Shown here: one piece after another, positions 27,171 to 36,855 of the stretch
How positions within the stretch are numbered: the stretch's first letter is position 1
How the letters are laid out: each line of letters begins with the position of its first letter
Source of the DNA: Bin87 sp965116565
GTDB taxonomy: Bacteria > Chloroflexota > Dehalococcoidia > Lucifugimonadales > UBA3495
Assembly: GCA_965116565.1 (NCBI GenBank)
Contig: OZ220699.1
Coordinates: forward strand, 2,046,001-2,110,000
Length of the DNA: 64,000 nucleotides
Direction of reading: 5' to 3'
Notes under the pieces: model-generated
Databases searched by the model: none
What the model saw: the letters and a program-made list of their open reading frames with translations, nothing else
Told to the model about the DNA's origin: nothing
Position numbers and translations under genes: made by a program

Positions 27171-30100
27171 ATGAGTCGGATGTTCACCATATTACCCGCA
27201 ACCTACTCTGCCCCTTGGCTGGGCATCGCAGTTGCCGCGATCATCGCCGCATGGGCGGCCCTGTCGCCTGATCCTGCACGCGCGTACGAGGAAATGATCG
27301 GTTTGGACTGCGACCAGGACTCGGTGGTGGAGGGGCAAACCTATCGGTTTCACATCTACCGTCGAGGCGATTCCGGATGGTGGCACGAAACGATGAAAGT
27401 CTTCTGGTCAACGCAGTCCGGCAGCGCCACAGAAAAGGATTACACGCCGCTGCACCATGAAGGGCAGGCTAGCAATGGTTTCCAGACCCGAGTGGGACGG
27501 ATGGGCCGAACCTTCCACACCACCGAGGACTCTTACTCCGAGGTTACCGAGACGTTCACGATCCGTGCCAACAACGCGTTTGACGAGTCGGATGAAGCCT
27601 TAACTTGCCCTATGAAAATCCAGGATGATGATGGGCCGGGCGCTTATGAAACTCGTTTCGACACCGTCCCCGGCCACGGCAGAGGATGGTACGACTCCCA
27701 ATACGGTCCGGACCAGGGGCAGTATCGGACGAACGAGATGATCCGCATCAAACTACGTTTCACCGAAGCAGTTATGGTCCAAGGTGACGATGTCACCATC
27801 GCTCTGCGGGTCGGCGACGAAGACGCCGACACCGCCAACCGAGTGGCGAGATTCGTCTCCGGTTCGGGATCGGACACGTTGATATTCGAGTACCAGGTCG
27901 GGCCGACAGACCTGGACCTGGATGGGATCTCGATTCCGCACGGTGAATTCGGTGGCGAAGGGAATATCTTCACCGTAAACGGCTGGCGGGAGGCCAATCG
28001 GCTATATCCGGGCACAGGCGAACACTCCGACCAGAGAGTGATGGGGATCACCTCTGTCAGGGACGTGAATATCACGTCGAACCCATCCAGTGGGGACAAG
28101 TACCGGCGCGGCGAAGAAATTGAGGTTGCGGTCCGCTTCAGCAAGGAGGTTCAGGTCAACGGGTCCGTGCATATGAGACTTAAGGTTGGTGACGGCCCCG
28201 GTTTCCTGGAGCAGGCGCCGTACCATCGGGGGTCTGGCACGGACACCCTGGTTTTCAGGTACACGGTTGACGCGGCGAACCTTGACGCCACCGGCATCAC
28301 CGTAGCCCCCGGGGTCAGCGATCCCGACGAGCGGAATGGCATCCTGGGTACCGGTTCGGTGGTGTACGTACAAGGCGGGAACGAGCACCCGGTGTACATC
28401 TCCTACGACGCGTTGATCAACCAGGCGCAGCACAAGGTGGACGGCAGGGCCTACGTCAAGAGCGTCGCCATAACTTCGACGCCGGGTGGGGGTCACCATT
28501 ACACGGCTGGCGAAGCAATCTTCGTCGGACTGACCTTTGACCAACCGGTTTCCATTGAACCGAAACCGGCCATTGTCATCGAGGTTGGAGATAACAAGGA
28601 ACGGGCACCATATCACGGCGGGGACTCGACGGATACGCTCGTGTTTCGATACGAGGTTGACGATGACGACGTGGATCACGATGGCTTGTCGGTACCGCAG
28701 CAGAATGGTTTCAAGGGCAGTGGGCGCGTTCGCGAAGCCGGCGCAGGATCCAAGGTAAACGAGCGCATTCCGAATATGGCTCATCAACCCGCCCACCGGG
28801 TGAACGGAGCCCTGCCGACTGTGGTCTCCAACGAAATCATCTCTGATCCGGAGACCGGCGACACCTACCGACTTGACGAGACTATCGAAATTGCGCTGAC
28901 GTTCGACGGCGCAGTCGACGTGGTAGCACAGCCAGCAGTGCGAATTCGCTTGGACGGGACCGAAGATGCGGAAAGAGAAGCAGTCTACAGACGAGGCTCC
29001 GGCACCAGCACCCTGATTTTTGAGTACGTGGTGCGGGTTGCGGATCTGGACCGGGACGGCCTCGAACTGGTGGACCGTCACGTCGGTGGCTTTGGTGGAC
29101 ACGGTCACGTTTACCGGGCGGGAACCCAGGAACCGGTTACCGGTCACATACCTGGCTTTTCCAGTGCCCAGGGTCACCGGGTTGACGGCCGGCCCCGCCT
29201 TGCCGAGGTCGCGACGACTTCCGCCCCTGCAAGCGACGGCGTGTACCGCGCCGGGGAGACCATTTCCGTCGCGCTGACCTTCGATCAGCCGGTTGTTTTT
29301 GACGGCGCCCCTTCCATTGCACTGGAAATCGGCGACCATCTTGCGGAAGCGACCTACCGGAGCGGATCAGGCAGCGACACGATCGTGTTCGGCTACGACG
29401 TGGATACTCACGACCGGGACGACGACGGGTTCGCGTTGCCGGCGAGAGTTGCGCATGTTTTCGGTGATAGCGGCATCTATTCTTCCGGAGGTGAAATCGA
29501 GGTGGACGTCGAGTATGCCGGTTTCGGCGACCAGGATGGACACGCGGTTGCCGGACAGGCGCACGTCCAATTGATCTTCATGGGCTCTGATCCAGGCGAT
29601 GGCGGTGCCTATGAGCCGGGAGATACCATTGAGGTGTGGGTACAGTTTGACGATGATCTCACCGTGGTCGGCAAACCGCAGCTCTCGCTGGATCTCGGAG
29701 GCTCGGATGTGCTGGCCAGCTTCGCCAGCGTTGGCAGCCTGTCCCAAGATGGCGCCACGCTCTTGACGGCGCAAGACTCCGGCAATGTGCTGGTTTTCGC
29801 CTACGAGGTTGAAGTCGGCGAGTCGGACTCCGACGGCATCACGATCCCGCGGAATGGCTTGTCTCTGCATGGCGGATCCATCCTGGACAGTCGCGGGAAC
29901 GAATTGAACCTGCTTCATGAGGCTGCCACCTTTCCAAGCCATCGCGTGGGTGTGGTGGCGCCTACTTTCGTGAGCGCCCGGACTTCCAACGACGGAGAGT
30001 ATGTGATTCTGGCGTTCACCGAAAACGTCCATGTGCGGTCCGATCTGCGAACCGTTGGCATGTTCACCGGTGTTGACGCGTCCACTTATCTTCGGGCTCT

Positions 30101-30650
30101 GATCGACGTGTTGGTCGATGGACACCGGGCACATACCCACGACGCGGAAATCTCCGGCGTGGAACTCACGCTGGCCATGGATTCCCCAATACGGTCCGGC
30201 CAGGAGGTGAACGTCGCCTATGACGACGTCTTCGCCAGGGACCTGCCCGGGCTGCTGGTCGATGCCGATGGGAACCCGCTGGTACACTTCGGGCCACAGG
30301 TCGTCACCAATAACTCCACGATGATAGACGATGGGGATGACCAATGGCCGTTGCTCAGCGCTTACAGCCTGACCATCGCCGAAGGTGGCACGGCCGCCTA
30401 CACGGTGACGCTGGGTTCGCAGCCTGAGCAGGAGGTGACGGTGTCACTCTCCCTCAGCCCGTCCAGCGGGGTCACCGCCAGTCCGGCAAGCCTGACGTTC
30501 ACGCCCGATAACTGGGCGGGGCGCCAGACGGTGGAACTCACTGCCGAAGCAGACGACGATAGCCTGAACGCCTGGCACGAGATCATCCACTCTGCGGACG
30601 TGGCAGGCTTCATCGTCGGGCATCTCAAGGTGCTGACCGAGGACGAGTAG
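27171..30650 (+). CDS. giant secreted repeat protein 2 (paralogue of protein 1)
   Basis: An 1159-aa paralogue with the same architecture: signal peptide (GIAVAAIIAAWAAL, then ARAYE), Calx-beta-like N-domain, six 120-aa repeats each with GSG..TL.F.Y and DxDxDG, SwmB-like block, and C-terminal Calx-beta-like module also ending LTEDE. The leader GGAGGATTCAATGAGT is nearly identical to that of protein 1, which fixes ATG 27171 although the frame opens at 27108. In the second repeat the two genes are almost identical at DNA level over about 150 bases (for example 24299-24352 and 28308-28361), much closer than elsewhere. The asymmetry suggests recent gene conversion or strong constraint. Confidence 0.88.
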   Translation: MSRMFTILPATYSAPWLGIAVAAIIAAWAALSPDPARAYEEMIGLDCDQDSVVEGQTYRFHIYRRGDSGWWHETMKVFWSTQSGSATEKDYTPLHHEGQASNGFQTRVGRMGRTFHTTEDSYSEVTETFTIRANNAFDESDEALTCPMKIQDDDGPGAYETRFDTVPGHGRGWYDSQYGPDQGQYRTNEMIRIKLRFTEAVMVQGDDVTIALRVGDEDADTANRVARFVSGSGSDTLIFEYQVGPTDLDLDGISIPHGEFGGEGNIFTVNGWREANRLYPGTGEHSDQRVMGITSVRDVNITSNPSSGDKYRRGEEIEVAVRFSKEVQVNGSVHMRLKVGDGPGFLEQAPYHRGSGTDTLVFRYTVDAANLDATGITVAPGVSDPDERNGILGTGSVVYVQGGNEHPVYISYDALINQAQHKVDGRAYVKSVAITSTPGGGHHYTAGEAIFVGLTFDQPVSIEPKPAIVIEVGDNKERAPYHGGDSTDTLVFRYEVDDDDVDHDGLSVPQQNGFKGSGRVREAGAGSKVNERIPNMAHQPAHRVNGALPTVVSNEIISDPETGDTYRLDETIEIALTFDGAVDVVAQPAVRIRLDGTEDAEREAVYRRGSGTSTLIFEYVVRVADLDRDGLELVDRHVGGFGGHGHVYRAGTQEPVTGHIPGFSSAQGHRVDGRPRLAEVATTSAPASDGVYRAGETISVALTFDQPVVFDGAPSIALEIGDHLAEATYRSGSGSDTIVFGYDVDTHDRDDDGFALPARVAHVFGDSGIYSSGGEIEVDVEYAGFGDQDGHAVAGQAHVQLIFMGSDPGDGGAYEPGDTIEVWVQFDDDLTVVGKPQLSLDLGGSDVLASFASVGSLSQDGATLLTAQDSGNVLVFAYEVEVGESDSDGITIPRNGLSLHGGSILDSRGNELNLLHEAATFPSHRVGVVAPTFVSARTSNDGEYVILAFTENVHVRSDLRTVGMFTGVDASTYLRALIDVLVDGHRAHTHDAEISGVELTLAMDSPIRSGQEVNVAYDDVFARDLPGLLVDADGNPLVHFGPQVVTNNSTMIDDGDDQWPLLSAYSLTIAEGGTAAYTVTLGSQPEQEVTVSLSLSPSSGVTASPASLTFTPDNWAGRQTVELTAEADDDSLNAWHEIIHSADVAGFIVGHLKVLTEDE

Positions 30651-31026
30651 ATACCGGAACGCCAACGTCGCAGAACTCCAGACGCCGGGCTTTTAGTATT
30701 CCAGACAAGCCCGGTGTCCCGGAGCATGTTGGCGGTGGCGGATGTTGCGAATGCCGCAACATTGATGCCAACAGATGCTCTGGGTTAGGTCGCTCATAGA
30801 TTAGGCCCAGCCCGAACCTGGCGCCGGCCACATACATGTAACGGGTCGCGGTGGGCTGGACACTTTGCAGGCTGATTTTCCCACGGTGCTTCGGGCCCAC
30901 ACAACGAAAAAGGAGGAGTCGAAAGAGTCATAACCGCATACAACGCGGCCATAACCGCGTTCTCATTAATAACGACATGACCGCTGGGGCGAGAATAAAT
31001 GCCCTGGCGCCACGAAGGAAATAACT
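30651..31026. other. intergenic region between surface proteins 2 and 3
   Basis: It contains a 12-bp-stem hairpin at 30681-30718 and no gene. AT-rich sequence near 30940-31000 may include the promoter of the third surface-protein gene. Confidence 0.45.
30681..30718 (+). terminator. strong hairpin after surface protein 2
   Basis: Arms GACGCCGGGCTT and AAGCCCGGTGTC pair over 12 bp (one G-T) around a 14-base loop, 31 bases after the stop. No T-run follows, so it may be a transcript-stabilising hairpin rather than a classical terminator. Confidence 0.45.
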
Positions 31027-34000
31027 GTGTTCAACAGCATTTTGCGCCATGCCATCCATTCCAAGATAACATTTGCCATCTCACTGACGACATTGATTGC
31101 AATCATCCTGCTCTTGCTCTGCGGCTATGACACCGCCAGCGCATCGGTCATGCAGCCCGATAGGGGAATCGATCTCTCGGGGCAGTTCGGCTCCGGCACG
31201 CCGGAGGGCGTGTGGTCGGATGGTTCCACCATGTGGGTGGTGGACAATCACAGCCGCAGGCTGGTCGCCTACAACCGGTCCAAGGGCGATTATCTCGCCG
31301 ACAAGACGATACAGTTGGACAGCTCCAATGGCGCTCCCCGAGATATCTGGTCCACTGCCAGTACCATATGGGTATCGGACTGGGACGACACCAAGCTGTA
31401 CGCCTACGGCCTCGGAACCGGGATCCGCCAGGCGAATCTGGACATTGATCTGGCGAGCAGAAACGACGCGCCGAGGGGAATCGCCGGATTGGACAACACC
31501 ATCTGGGTTGTCGATAAGGACGATACCTGGGTTTACGCGTACAGCGTAAACGGGGGCGGTCGCCTGGAGGATTCAGAGTTCGACCTCAACAGTTCCAACG
31601 ACCACCCCTGGGGAATCTGGGCCAGCGACTCCCACATCTGGGTCAGCGACCTGGACGACGACAGCCTGTACGCCTATGGCTTCAGCTCGGGCGCACACGA
31701 ACCATCACGCGACCTGCGTCTGCCCCTGGACAACCGTGACCCAAGGGGGATTTGGGCCGACGGCGAGACCATGTGGATTGCTGATGATTACGACAAGCGC
31801 ATCTACGCCATCTACTATCGGCACTTCAGGCACACCGACGACGAAATCGACATCAGTGCGGTGAGTGACCCGGCCGGCATCTGGACCGACGGAGATACCA
31901 TGTGGGTCGTGGATGCCGGAGCGACCCCCGCCCGGAAGCTTCTCGCGTACAGCCTGTCGGACGGCGCCCGGGACGCCACGAAGGACACGGCGCTCAGCGC
32001 GGACAATCAACATCCGGGCGACATCTGGTCGGACGGTGATCACGTTTGGGTCATCGACACGCAGGATGACTTCGTTTATGCGTACGTTCTGGGCAGTGTC
32101 GACGGCGTGAAATTGGACGACAAGTCGTTCGAGTTTCCGCACTTCATGGACGGCGCCGAGGGCATTTGCGTCGACGATTCCGTGATGTTTGTGGCCGAAC
32201 CGAGCATAACCCTCCTGTACGCCTATTCCGTCGCACTCGGAAACCACCAACTCGCATGGACCATCAAACTGGACTCGGAAAACACGGATGCGCGCGGCGT
32301 CTGGTGCGACGGCGAGACCATCTGGGTGCTGGACACTGCCGACGCCCACGTCTACGCTTACGAGCTCAACTACCAGGACTCCGACTTCAGTACGGGGACG
32401 GTGTACCGCAAAAAGAGCCTTGAGTTCCGGCCTTCGCCGCATAATCGAGGACACGGCGCCGGGTTCACCGGACACGGTGCGAGATTCTGGGTTGCCGACA
32501 CGGATGACGACCTGCTGTACGCCTACGGCGGGCTGAACACCCCTCCAGCTTTTCCGCACCCAACCGTTGAATTCCCGATTCATGAGACCACCGACGCCGG
32601 CAGCATGGTTGGCTCCGTGCCTGACGCCACTGACGAGGACGGCGACCAATTAACATACTGGGCCTCTGGCTCAAGTGCGGGCCATTTCACCGTCCGCGAG
32701 AAGACCGGCAGGATACTCGTTGGGGATTCGCCGCCCAACTTTCAAAACGGTGACGAATACTCCTTCACCGTGTACGTGAGCGACGGCAAGAGCCGCCTGG
32801 ACGGTGAAGATGACCGGGCCGACGACGCCATCCGCGTCACCATCAGGGTGATGGAGAACGCCAACCCCAAGTTCAACACGGACGACGGCACAAATTTCAC
32901 CGTCGATGAGGACCTGGCATCGGGCCGTAAAATCGTGAAGATACGGGTGAACGACCGTGACGGCGACGATCTCACCTATGATGTAAATTTCCAGGGTTTC
33001 GGCCATGGCACGCCGCCGTTCGTCATGGACGGCAAGCTGCTCAAGCTCAAATCCGACGAGACGCTGGACTACGAGCTCCGTCACTGGTATCCCCTGACCA
33101 TACGGGTGAAGGACGGCAAGGACGACCAAGGCGAGCCCGACACCGTGTGGGATGATTTCCTGAACGTAACGGTGGAGGTGATCAACGTCGACGAACCCGG
33201 CGCAGTCGCCTTGAGCAGCGCCCAACCCGTGGTGGACGAAGGGATTGCGGCGACCCTTACGGATCCGGACCACGTCATCGCCGACGAGGACACTCATATC
33301 GATTGGATCGTGGAGAGAGGGGCGGACCCGGAATCAGGGCCCTGGACGGAGGTACTCGCTCAACAGGAGTTTGACTACTCGTTGGATTACACGCCCGCGG
33401 AGGCCGATGTTGGGCACTACCTGCGATTCACCGCCAGCTACCTGGATTACCACGTTACCGGCAGCCGGAAGACTGCCCAAGCGGTAACGGCCAACGTGGT
33501 TGTGGCTGCTCAATCGGGGAACCACCCGCCAACCTTCGACGATGGCTCGGCGACCTCACGGGATGTTCCCGAAGACGCGGCGATGCTTACGACAGTAGGA
33601 GATCCGGTAACTGCAACCGATGAGGACAACGATACCCTCGAGTACGATCTCGCGTCCGCAACCACCAACCGGTTCACCGTAACCTCTGGCTCTTCCAACA
33701 CATGGAACGCTGGACAGATCGTGCTCATGAACAATCTGCGTCTCGACCACGAACTTGTGGACACCCACCAACTCCGGATCAGAGTCCGCGACAAAAAGGA
33801 TGCCGACGGAAACCCCGACACAGCGTGGGATGCAACCATTATCGTCAACGTAAATATCACCAACGTGGAAGAAGCCGGCGTGGTGTCGTTTTCCAGCGAC
33901 TCTCCTGAGGAAAATGTCCCGCTCTCGGCATCGCTGACCGACCCCGACGGCGAGGTTGCCAACGTCTCTTGGCAGTGGCAAAGGGCGGACAGCGAAACAG

Positions 34001-35439
34001 CGGACACCTGGGCCACCATCACTGATGCGACCTCCGACGGCTACGTTCCCTCCCTCAGCGACGTGGGCAAGTTCCTGCGTGCCGAGGCGCGCTACGACGA
34101 TGGAGAAGGCGCCGGCAAAACCGCAGGTGCCGTCACCGCCAGCGCGGTGGTCACCGCGAGCAACGATCCGCCGGAGTTCGACGAGGGTGTGACCGCCAGC
34201 CGCTCGGTGGCAGAAGGGGCGTCCGTCGGGACACTGGTGGGCGCGGCGGTAACGGCCACTGACCCAGACGGCGACGAACTGAGCTATTCCCTGGCCGCCG
34301 GCGGTGGATCCGGATTATTCGCAATCGATCCACTTGCCGGAAAGATCACGGTTGCAGCCGGTCAGTCGCTGGACTACGAGACCAATCCCTCCTACGCGCT
34401 CACAGTGCAGGTATCCGACGGCAAGGACTCCAGCCACATCGCGGAGGACACAATTACCATCGACGACACCATCACCGTGACCGTCAACCTGATCAACGTC
34501 GATGAACCCGGCCGCGTGACGCTCGACACCGCCGAACCCGAGGTCGGAACTGCGATTGTCGCTACACTGAAGGACCCGGACGGCAGTTTGGGGTCCCAGC
34601 AGTGGCAATGGTCGCGGTCGGCGGACGGCTCCACGAACTGGACGGACATTGCCGGCGCGACGGCGGACAGCCATACGCCGACCACCGACGATGGCGGCAT
34701 GTATCTTCGCGCCTCCGTGGAATACACCGACGGTGAAGGTTCGGGCAAGTCCGCCAACGCCGCGACCTCCCGGCCGGTGCCCAGCAGTGCACCTGGCCGT
34801 AGCGGATCGCCGGGTGGCGGAGGTGGCCAACAGGCTCCGCCGAATCCCGAACTGGATTTCTACGAGCGGTGTGTGCGCGATGAGCGGGCCGGCACGGTGG
34901 CCAACTGCGGCATGAATGACTTCGCGTCATACCGGGTTGAACTGGACGGAAGCTACACAATCAACTGGGAGGAGTGGGACGCTGCTGACCCCAACGTCAC
35001 GGGCTACACCATCCTCATCAACGAGTTCGTGTACAAGAAATACTACGTGGGCAGTGCGGAGGTGAGCGACGAGGATCTGGCCCACGTCTACGAGAGTTGC
35101 GCCTTCGTCGACGACCGGTGGAATTGCCAGGGGAAATTGAAGAGCAACTACTTCCAGGACATGAACGGGAATCCCACTCAGGTCCGCGTTGTAGCGCTGA
35201 ACGTTGACCAGACCGAGTTAACCTACGCTCTTGACAAGCCCGGCAGGTGGATGTCCGACCAGACCTACCACCGCTGGAGCGGCGACGCAACCGACCCGGA
35301 CAATGAACCCGTTGAGGTCGCCTACCGACGGATGAAATTCGAAATGGACCTGTACCACTTCCAGGCCCATGGAGGATCCGGTGGGAGGGGGACCGTGCTG
35401 GTCGAGGGCGCCAACGGTTTCGGCGAGCAGTCCGAATAG
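31027..35439 (+). CDS. giant secreted propeller/cadherin-like protein 3
   Basis: A 1470-aa exported protein starting at GTG 31027 behind GAAGGAAA. Signal segment at 14-40 (ISLTTLIAIILLLLCGY). Residues 45-510 hold about ten 45-aa repeats of the type GVW.DG.TMWV.D....LYAY, a beta-propeller-like array. From about 515 to 1250 come cadherin-type and Ig-like modules, recognisable by YSLTV-like LTVQVSDGKD and DYE..PSYALTV strands and INVDEPG linkers. A Ser/Gly/Pro linker follows at 1255-1277, then a 190-aa C-terminal domain with YERCVRDERAGTVANCGMND and two further cysteines. No membrane anchor. It shares no repeats with proteins 1 and 2 but follows them in the same orientation. Probable surface or matrix protein. 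Confidence 0.86.
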   Translation: MFNSILRHAIHSKITFAISLTTLIAIILLLLCGYDTASASVMQPDRGIDLSGQFGSGTPEGVWSDGSTMWVVDNHSRRLVAYNRSKGDYLADKTIQLDSSNGAPRDIWSTASTIWVSDWDDTKLYAYGLGTGIRQANLDIDLASRNDAPRGIAGLDNTIWVVDKDDTWVYAYSVNGGGRLEDSEFDLNSSNDHPWGIWASDSHIWVSDLDDDSLYAYGFSSGAHEPSRDLRLPLDNRDPRGIWADGETMWIADDYDKRIYAIYYRHFRHTDDEIDISAVSDPAGIWTDGDTMWVVDAGATPARKLLAYSLSDGARDATKDTALSADNQHPGDIWSDGDHVWVIDTQDDFVYAYVLGSVDGVKLDDKSFEFPHFMDGAEGICVDDSVMFVAEPSITLLYAYSVALGNHQLAWTIKLDSENTDARGVWCDGETIWVLDTADAHVYAYELNYQDSDFSTGTVYRKKSLEFRPSPHNRGHGAGFTGHGARFWVADTDDDLLYAYGGLNTPPAFPHPTVEFPIHETTDAGSMVGSVPDATDEDGDQLTYWASGSSAGHFTVREKTGRILVGDSPPNFQNGDEYSFTVYVSDGKSRLDGEDDRADDAIRVTIRVMENANPKFNTDDGTNFTVDEDLASGRKIVKIRVNDRDGDDLTYDVNFQGFGHGTPPFVMDGKLLKLKSDETLDYELRHWYPLTIRVKDGKDDQGEPDTVWDDFLNVTVEVINVDEPGAVALSSAQPVVDEGIAATLTDPDHVIADEDTHIDWIVERGADPESGPWTEVLAQQEFDYSLDYTPAEADVGHYLRFTASYLDYHVTGSRKTAQAVTANVVVAAQSGNHPPTFDDGSATSRDVPEDAAMLTTVGDPVTATDEDNDTLEYDLASATTNRFTVTSGSSNTWNAGQIVLMNNLRLDHELVDTHQLRIRVRDKKDADGNPDTAWDATIIVNVNITNVEEAGVVSFSSDSPEENVPLSASLTDPDGEVANVSWQWQRADSETADTWATITDATSDGYVPSLSDVGKFLRAEARYDDGEGAGKTAGAVTASAVVTASNDPPEFDEGVTASRSVAEGASVGTLVGAAVTATDPDGDELSYSLAAGGGSGLFAIDPLAGKITVAAGQSLDYETNPSYALTVQVSDGKDSSHIAEDTITIDDTITVTVNLINVDEPGRVTLDTAEPEVGTAIVATLKDPDGSLGSQQWQWSRSADGSTNWTDIAGATADSHTPTTDDGGMYLRASVEYTDGEGSGKSANAATSRPVPSSAPGRSGSPGGGGGQQAPPNPELDFYERCVRDERAGTVANCGMNDFASYRVELDGSYTINWEEWDAADPNVTGYTILINEFVYKKYYVGSAEVSDEDLAHVYESCAFVDDRWNCQGKLKSNYFQDMNGNPTQVRVVALNVDQTELTYALDKPGRWMSDQTYHRWSGDATDPDNEPVEVAYRRMKFEMDLYHFQAHGGSGGRGTVLVEGANGFGEQSE

Positions 35440-35989
35440 CGGGGCACGCTTCAGCGGCTGACAGACACCCTGGTCGCCGCCGTGTCAACCTCGGGCGGGG
35501 CACGGCGGCGCCGGTAACGACTCCTCGCCAACGACGCGGCGCGTCTGGCTCGCATTGAGGGCATGATGGGTTACAGGTATCGTAGTACGCCCGGTGCGAT
35601 TATCGTGCGGCAAACGGGCGTGCGCGAGAGGGGCCCGGGCGGGCTTTTCACCGTCGTTCGCCTGACCACCGTGGGCTGCAAAACCGGCAGTGGCCACGGG
35701 CTGCCTTCGCCCGCGTTCGCGGAGCGCCGGATCCTGCTGCGTGATCACGTCAGTCGTCGTACCGGTGATCGGCGCGACCAATGGATAGGTATCCATTCCA
35801 ATGGTATCCATACCTATCCTATGGAATGCATTCGCCATGGAATGGATTGGTATCCAATGCAATGGATTCAATTGCATACCATTGGGTACCAGTCCACGGC
35901 CGGGCGCCGTCCCGGGTAAAACGCCAAGGGACGCCGGTGGTTTTCACTACAATCCGGTTAACGCGGCCAATCGCCGGGAGATGATGACC
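35440..35989. other. intergenic region with an AT-rich palindromic array
   Basis: No gene supported. The notable content is the array at 35779-35893 described separately. Confidence 0.5.
35779..35893. repeat. AT-rich array of interleaved short repeats and palindromes
   Basis: About 115 bases that stand out from GC-rich surroundings. GGTATCCA occurs at 35788, 35803 and 35849. GGATAGGTAT pairs with ATACCTATCC (35783-35792 with 35810-35819). GAATGCATTC (35824-35833) is a perfect palindrome, and ATTGG-tat-CCAAT lies at 35846-35858. ATGGAAT/ATTCCAT and AATGGATT words recur on both strands. It resembles a multi-site protein-binding region rather than coding DNA. Confidence 0.6.
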
Positions 35990-36223
35990 ATGCCCAACTG
36001 CGCTGCCTGCGGCGCCGAACTGGAGCCGCCCGTCCGCGTCCCCCACACCGTCTACGTGAAGACGCTCTACCGCGTCGCCGGCCAGAACTACTGCCGCCAT
36101 CGCATCATCAAAGCGGGATTGGCGGCCGGCCTCATCACCGAGGTCAGGCCCGGGGCCGGCCCCGTGGTGGCCGCGAACCGCGGAGTGTCCACCATGGAAC
36201 ATGACCAGCCCTTCCAGGGGTGA
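35990..36223 (+). CDS. small zinc-ribbon-like protein
   Basis: A 77-aa protein starting MPNCAACGAELEPPVRV, with a C-x2-C knuckle at residues 4 and 7 and a possible second C-x-H pair in NYCRHR. GGGAG at 35976-35980 gives good spacing to ATG 35990; ATG 35981 is in frame but too close. It ends five bases before the ASCH gene and is probably cotranscribed. Function unknown; nucleic-acid binding is possible. Confidence 0.6.
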   Translation: MPNCAACGAELEPPVRVPHTVYVKTLYRVAGQNYCRHRIIKAGLAAGLITEVRPGAGPVVAANRGVSTMEHDQPFQG

Positions 36224-36227
36224 GCCA

Positions 36228-36698
36228 ATGTACGCCATCACCCTGCACCAACCCTGGGCGACGCTGATCGCCCTGGGGCTCAAGACCGTGGAGACCAGAT
36301 CCTGGCCGGCGCCTGAGCGGCTGCTCGACCAGACCATCGCCGTCCACGCCGGCCGGCGGTTGGTGCGGCGACCGGGACACCGCATTGAGCGAGAGCTGCG
36401 GGATCGCGTGGGCCGGGACTGGAGCCGGGCCATTCCGGCGGGCGCGGTGGTGGCCACCGCCACCCTGGCTGGCATGACCCGGGTGAAGTACGTGGATCCG
36501 ATGACCGGCCACGCCGTGCATGATGACAGCACCGAGGTTGGGTGCGCCGTGGGAACGGGACGAACCCCCGTCGATCCCTGGGGCGACTTCAGCGCCGGAC
36601 GTTGGCTGTGGTTTCTGTACGACGTGGAGGCGTTGCCGGAGCCGGCGCCGGCCGTCGGCCACCAGGGATTCTGGCATTGGGACGTTGAGGTCGGGTGA
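36228..36698 (+). CDS. ASCH-domain protein
   Basis: A 156-aa protein starting YAITLHQPWATLIALGLKTVETRSW, the signature of an ASCH (PUA-like, RNA-binding) domain, with the strand IAVHAGRR following and GAVVATATLAGM in the middle. A ribosome site AGGGGTGA precedes the ATG. Such stand-alone ASCH proteins are frequent in phages and mobile islands and probably bind RNA or modified nucleosides. The neighbouring zinc-ribbon gene and broken toxin loci fit an accessory island. Confidence 0.82.
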   Translation: MYAITLHQPWATLIALGLKTVETRSWPAPERLLDQTIAVHAGRRLVRRPGHRIERELRDRVGRDWSRAIPAGAVVATATLAGMTRVKYVDPMTGHAVHDDSTEVGCAVGTGRTPVDPWGDFSAGRWLWFLYDVEALPEPAPAVGHQGFWHWDVEVG

Positions 36699-36855
36699 CA
36701 CGCGTCGGCCTCTGCCCGGGAACGGCCCGGGATCTCACGCCAACGGATCCGCCGGCGCGGGCCTCGCGGGATGCGCGCCTGGCCACGAGGTTTGGCGGGC
36801 CGTCCTAGGAAGCGGTCACATTGCAGATCAATATGACCAGCAGGCGGCGGACAAC

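Noticed and set aside
35779..35893. Eukaryotic ATTCC satellite contamination
   Set aside because: The words resemble a pentameric satellite superficially, but there is no 5-base periodicity, and flanking DNA is continuous bacterial sequence.
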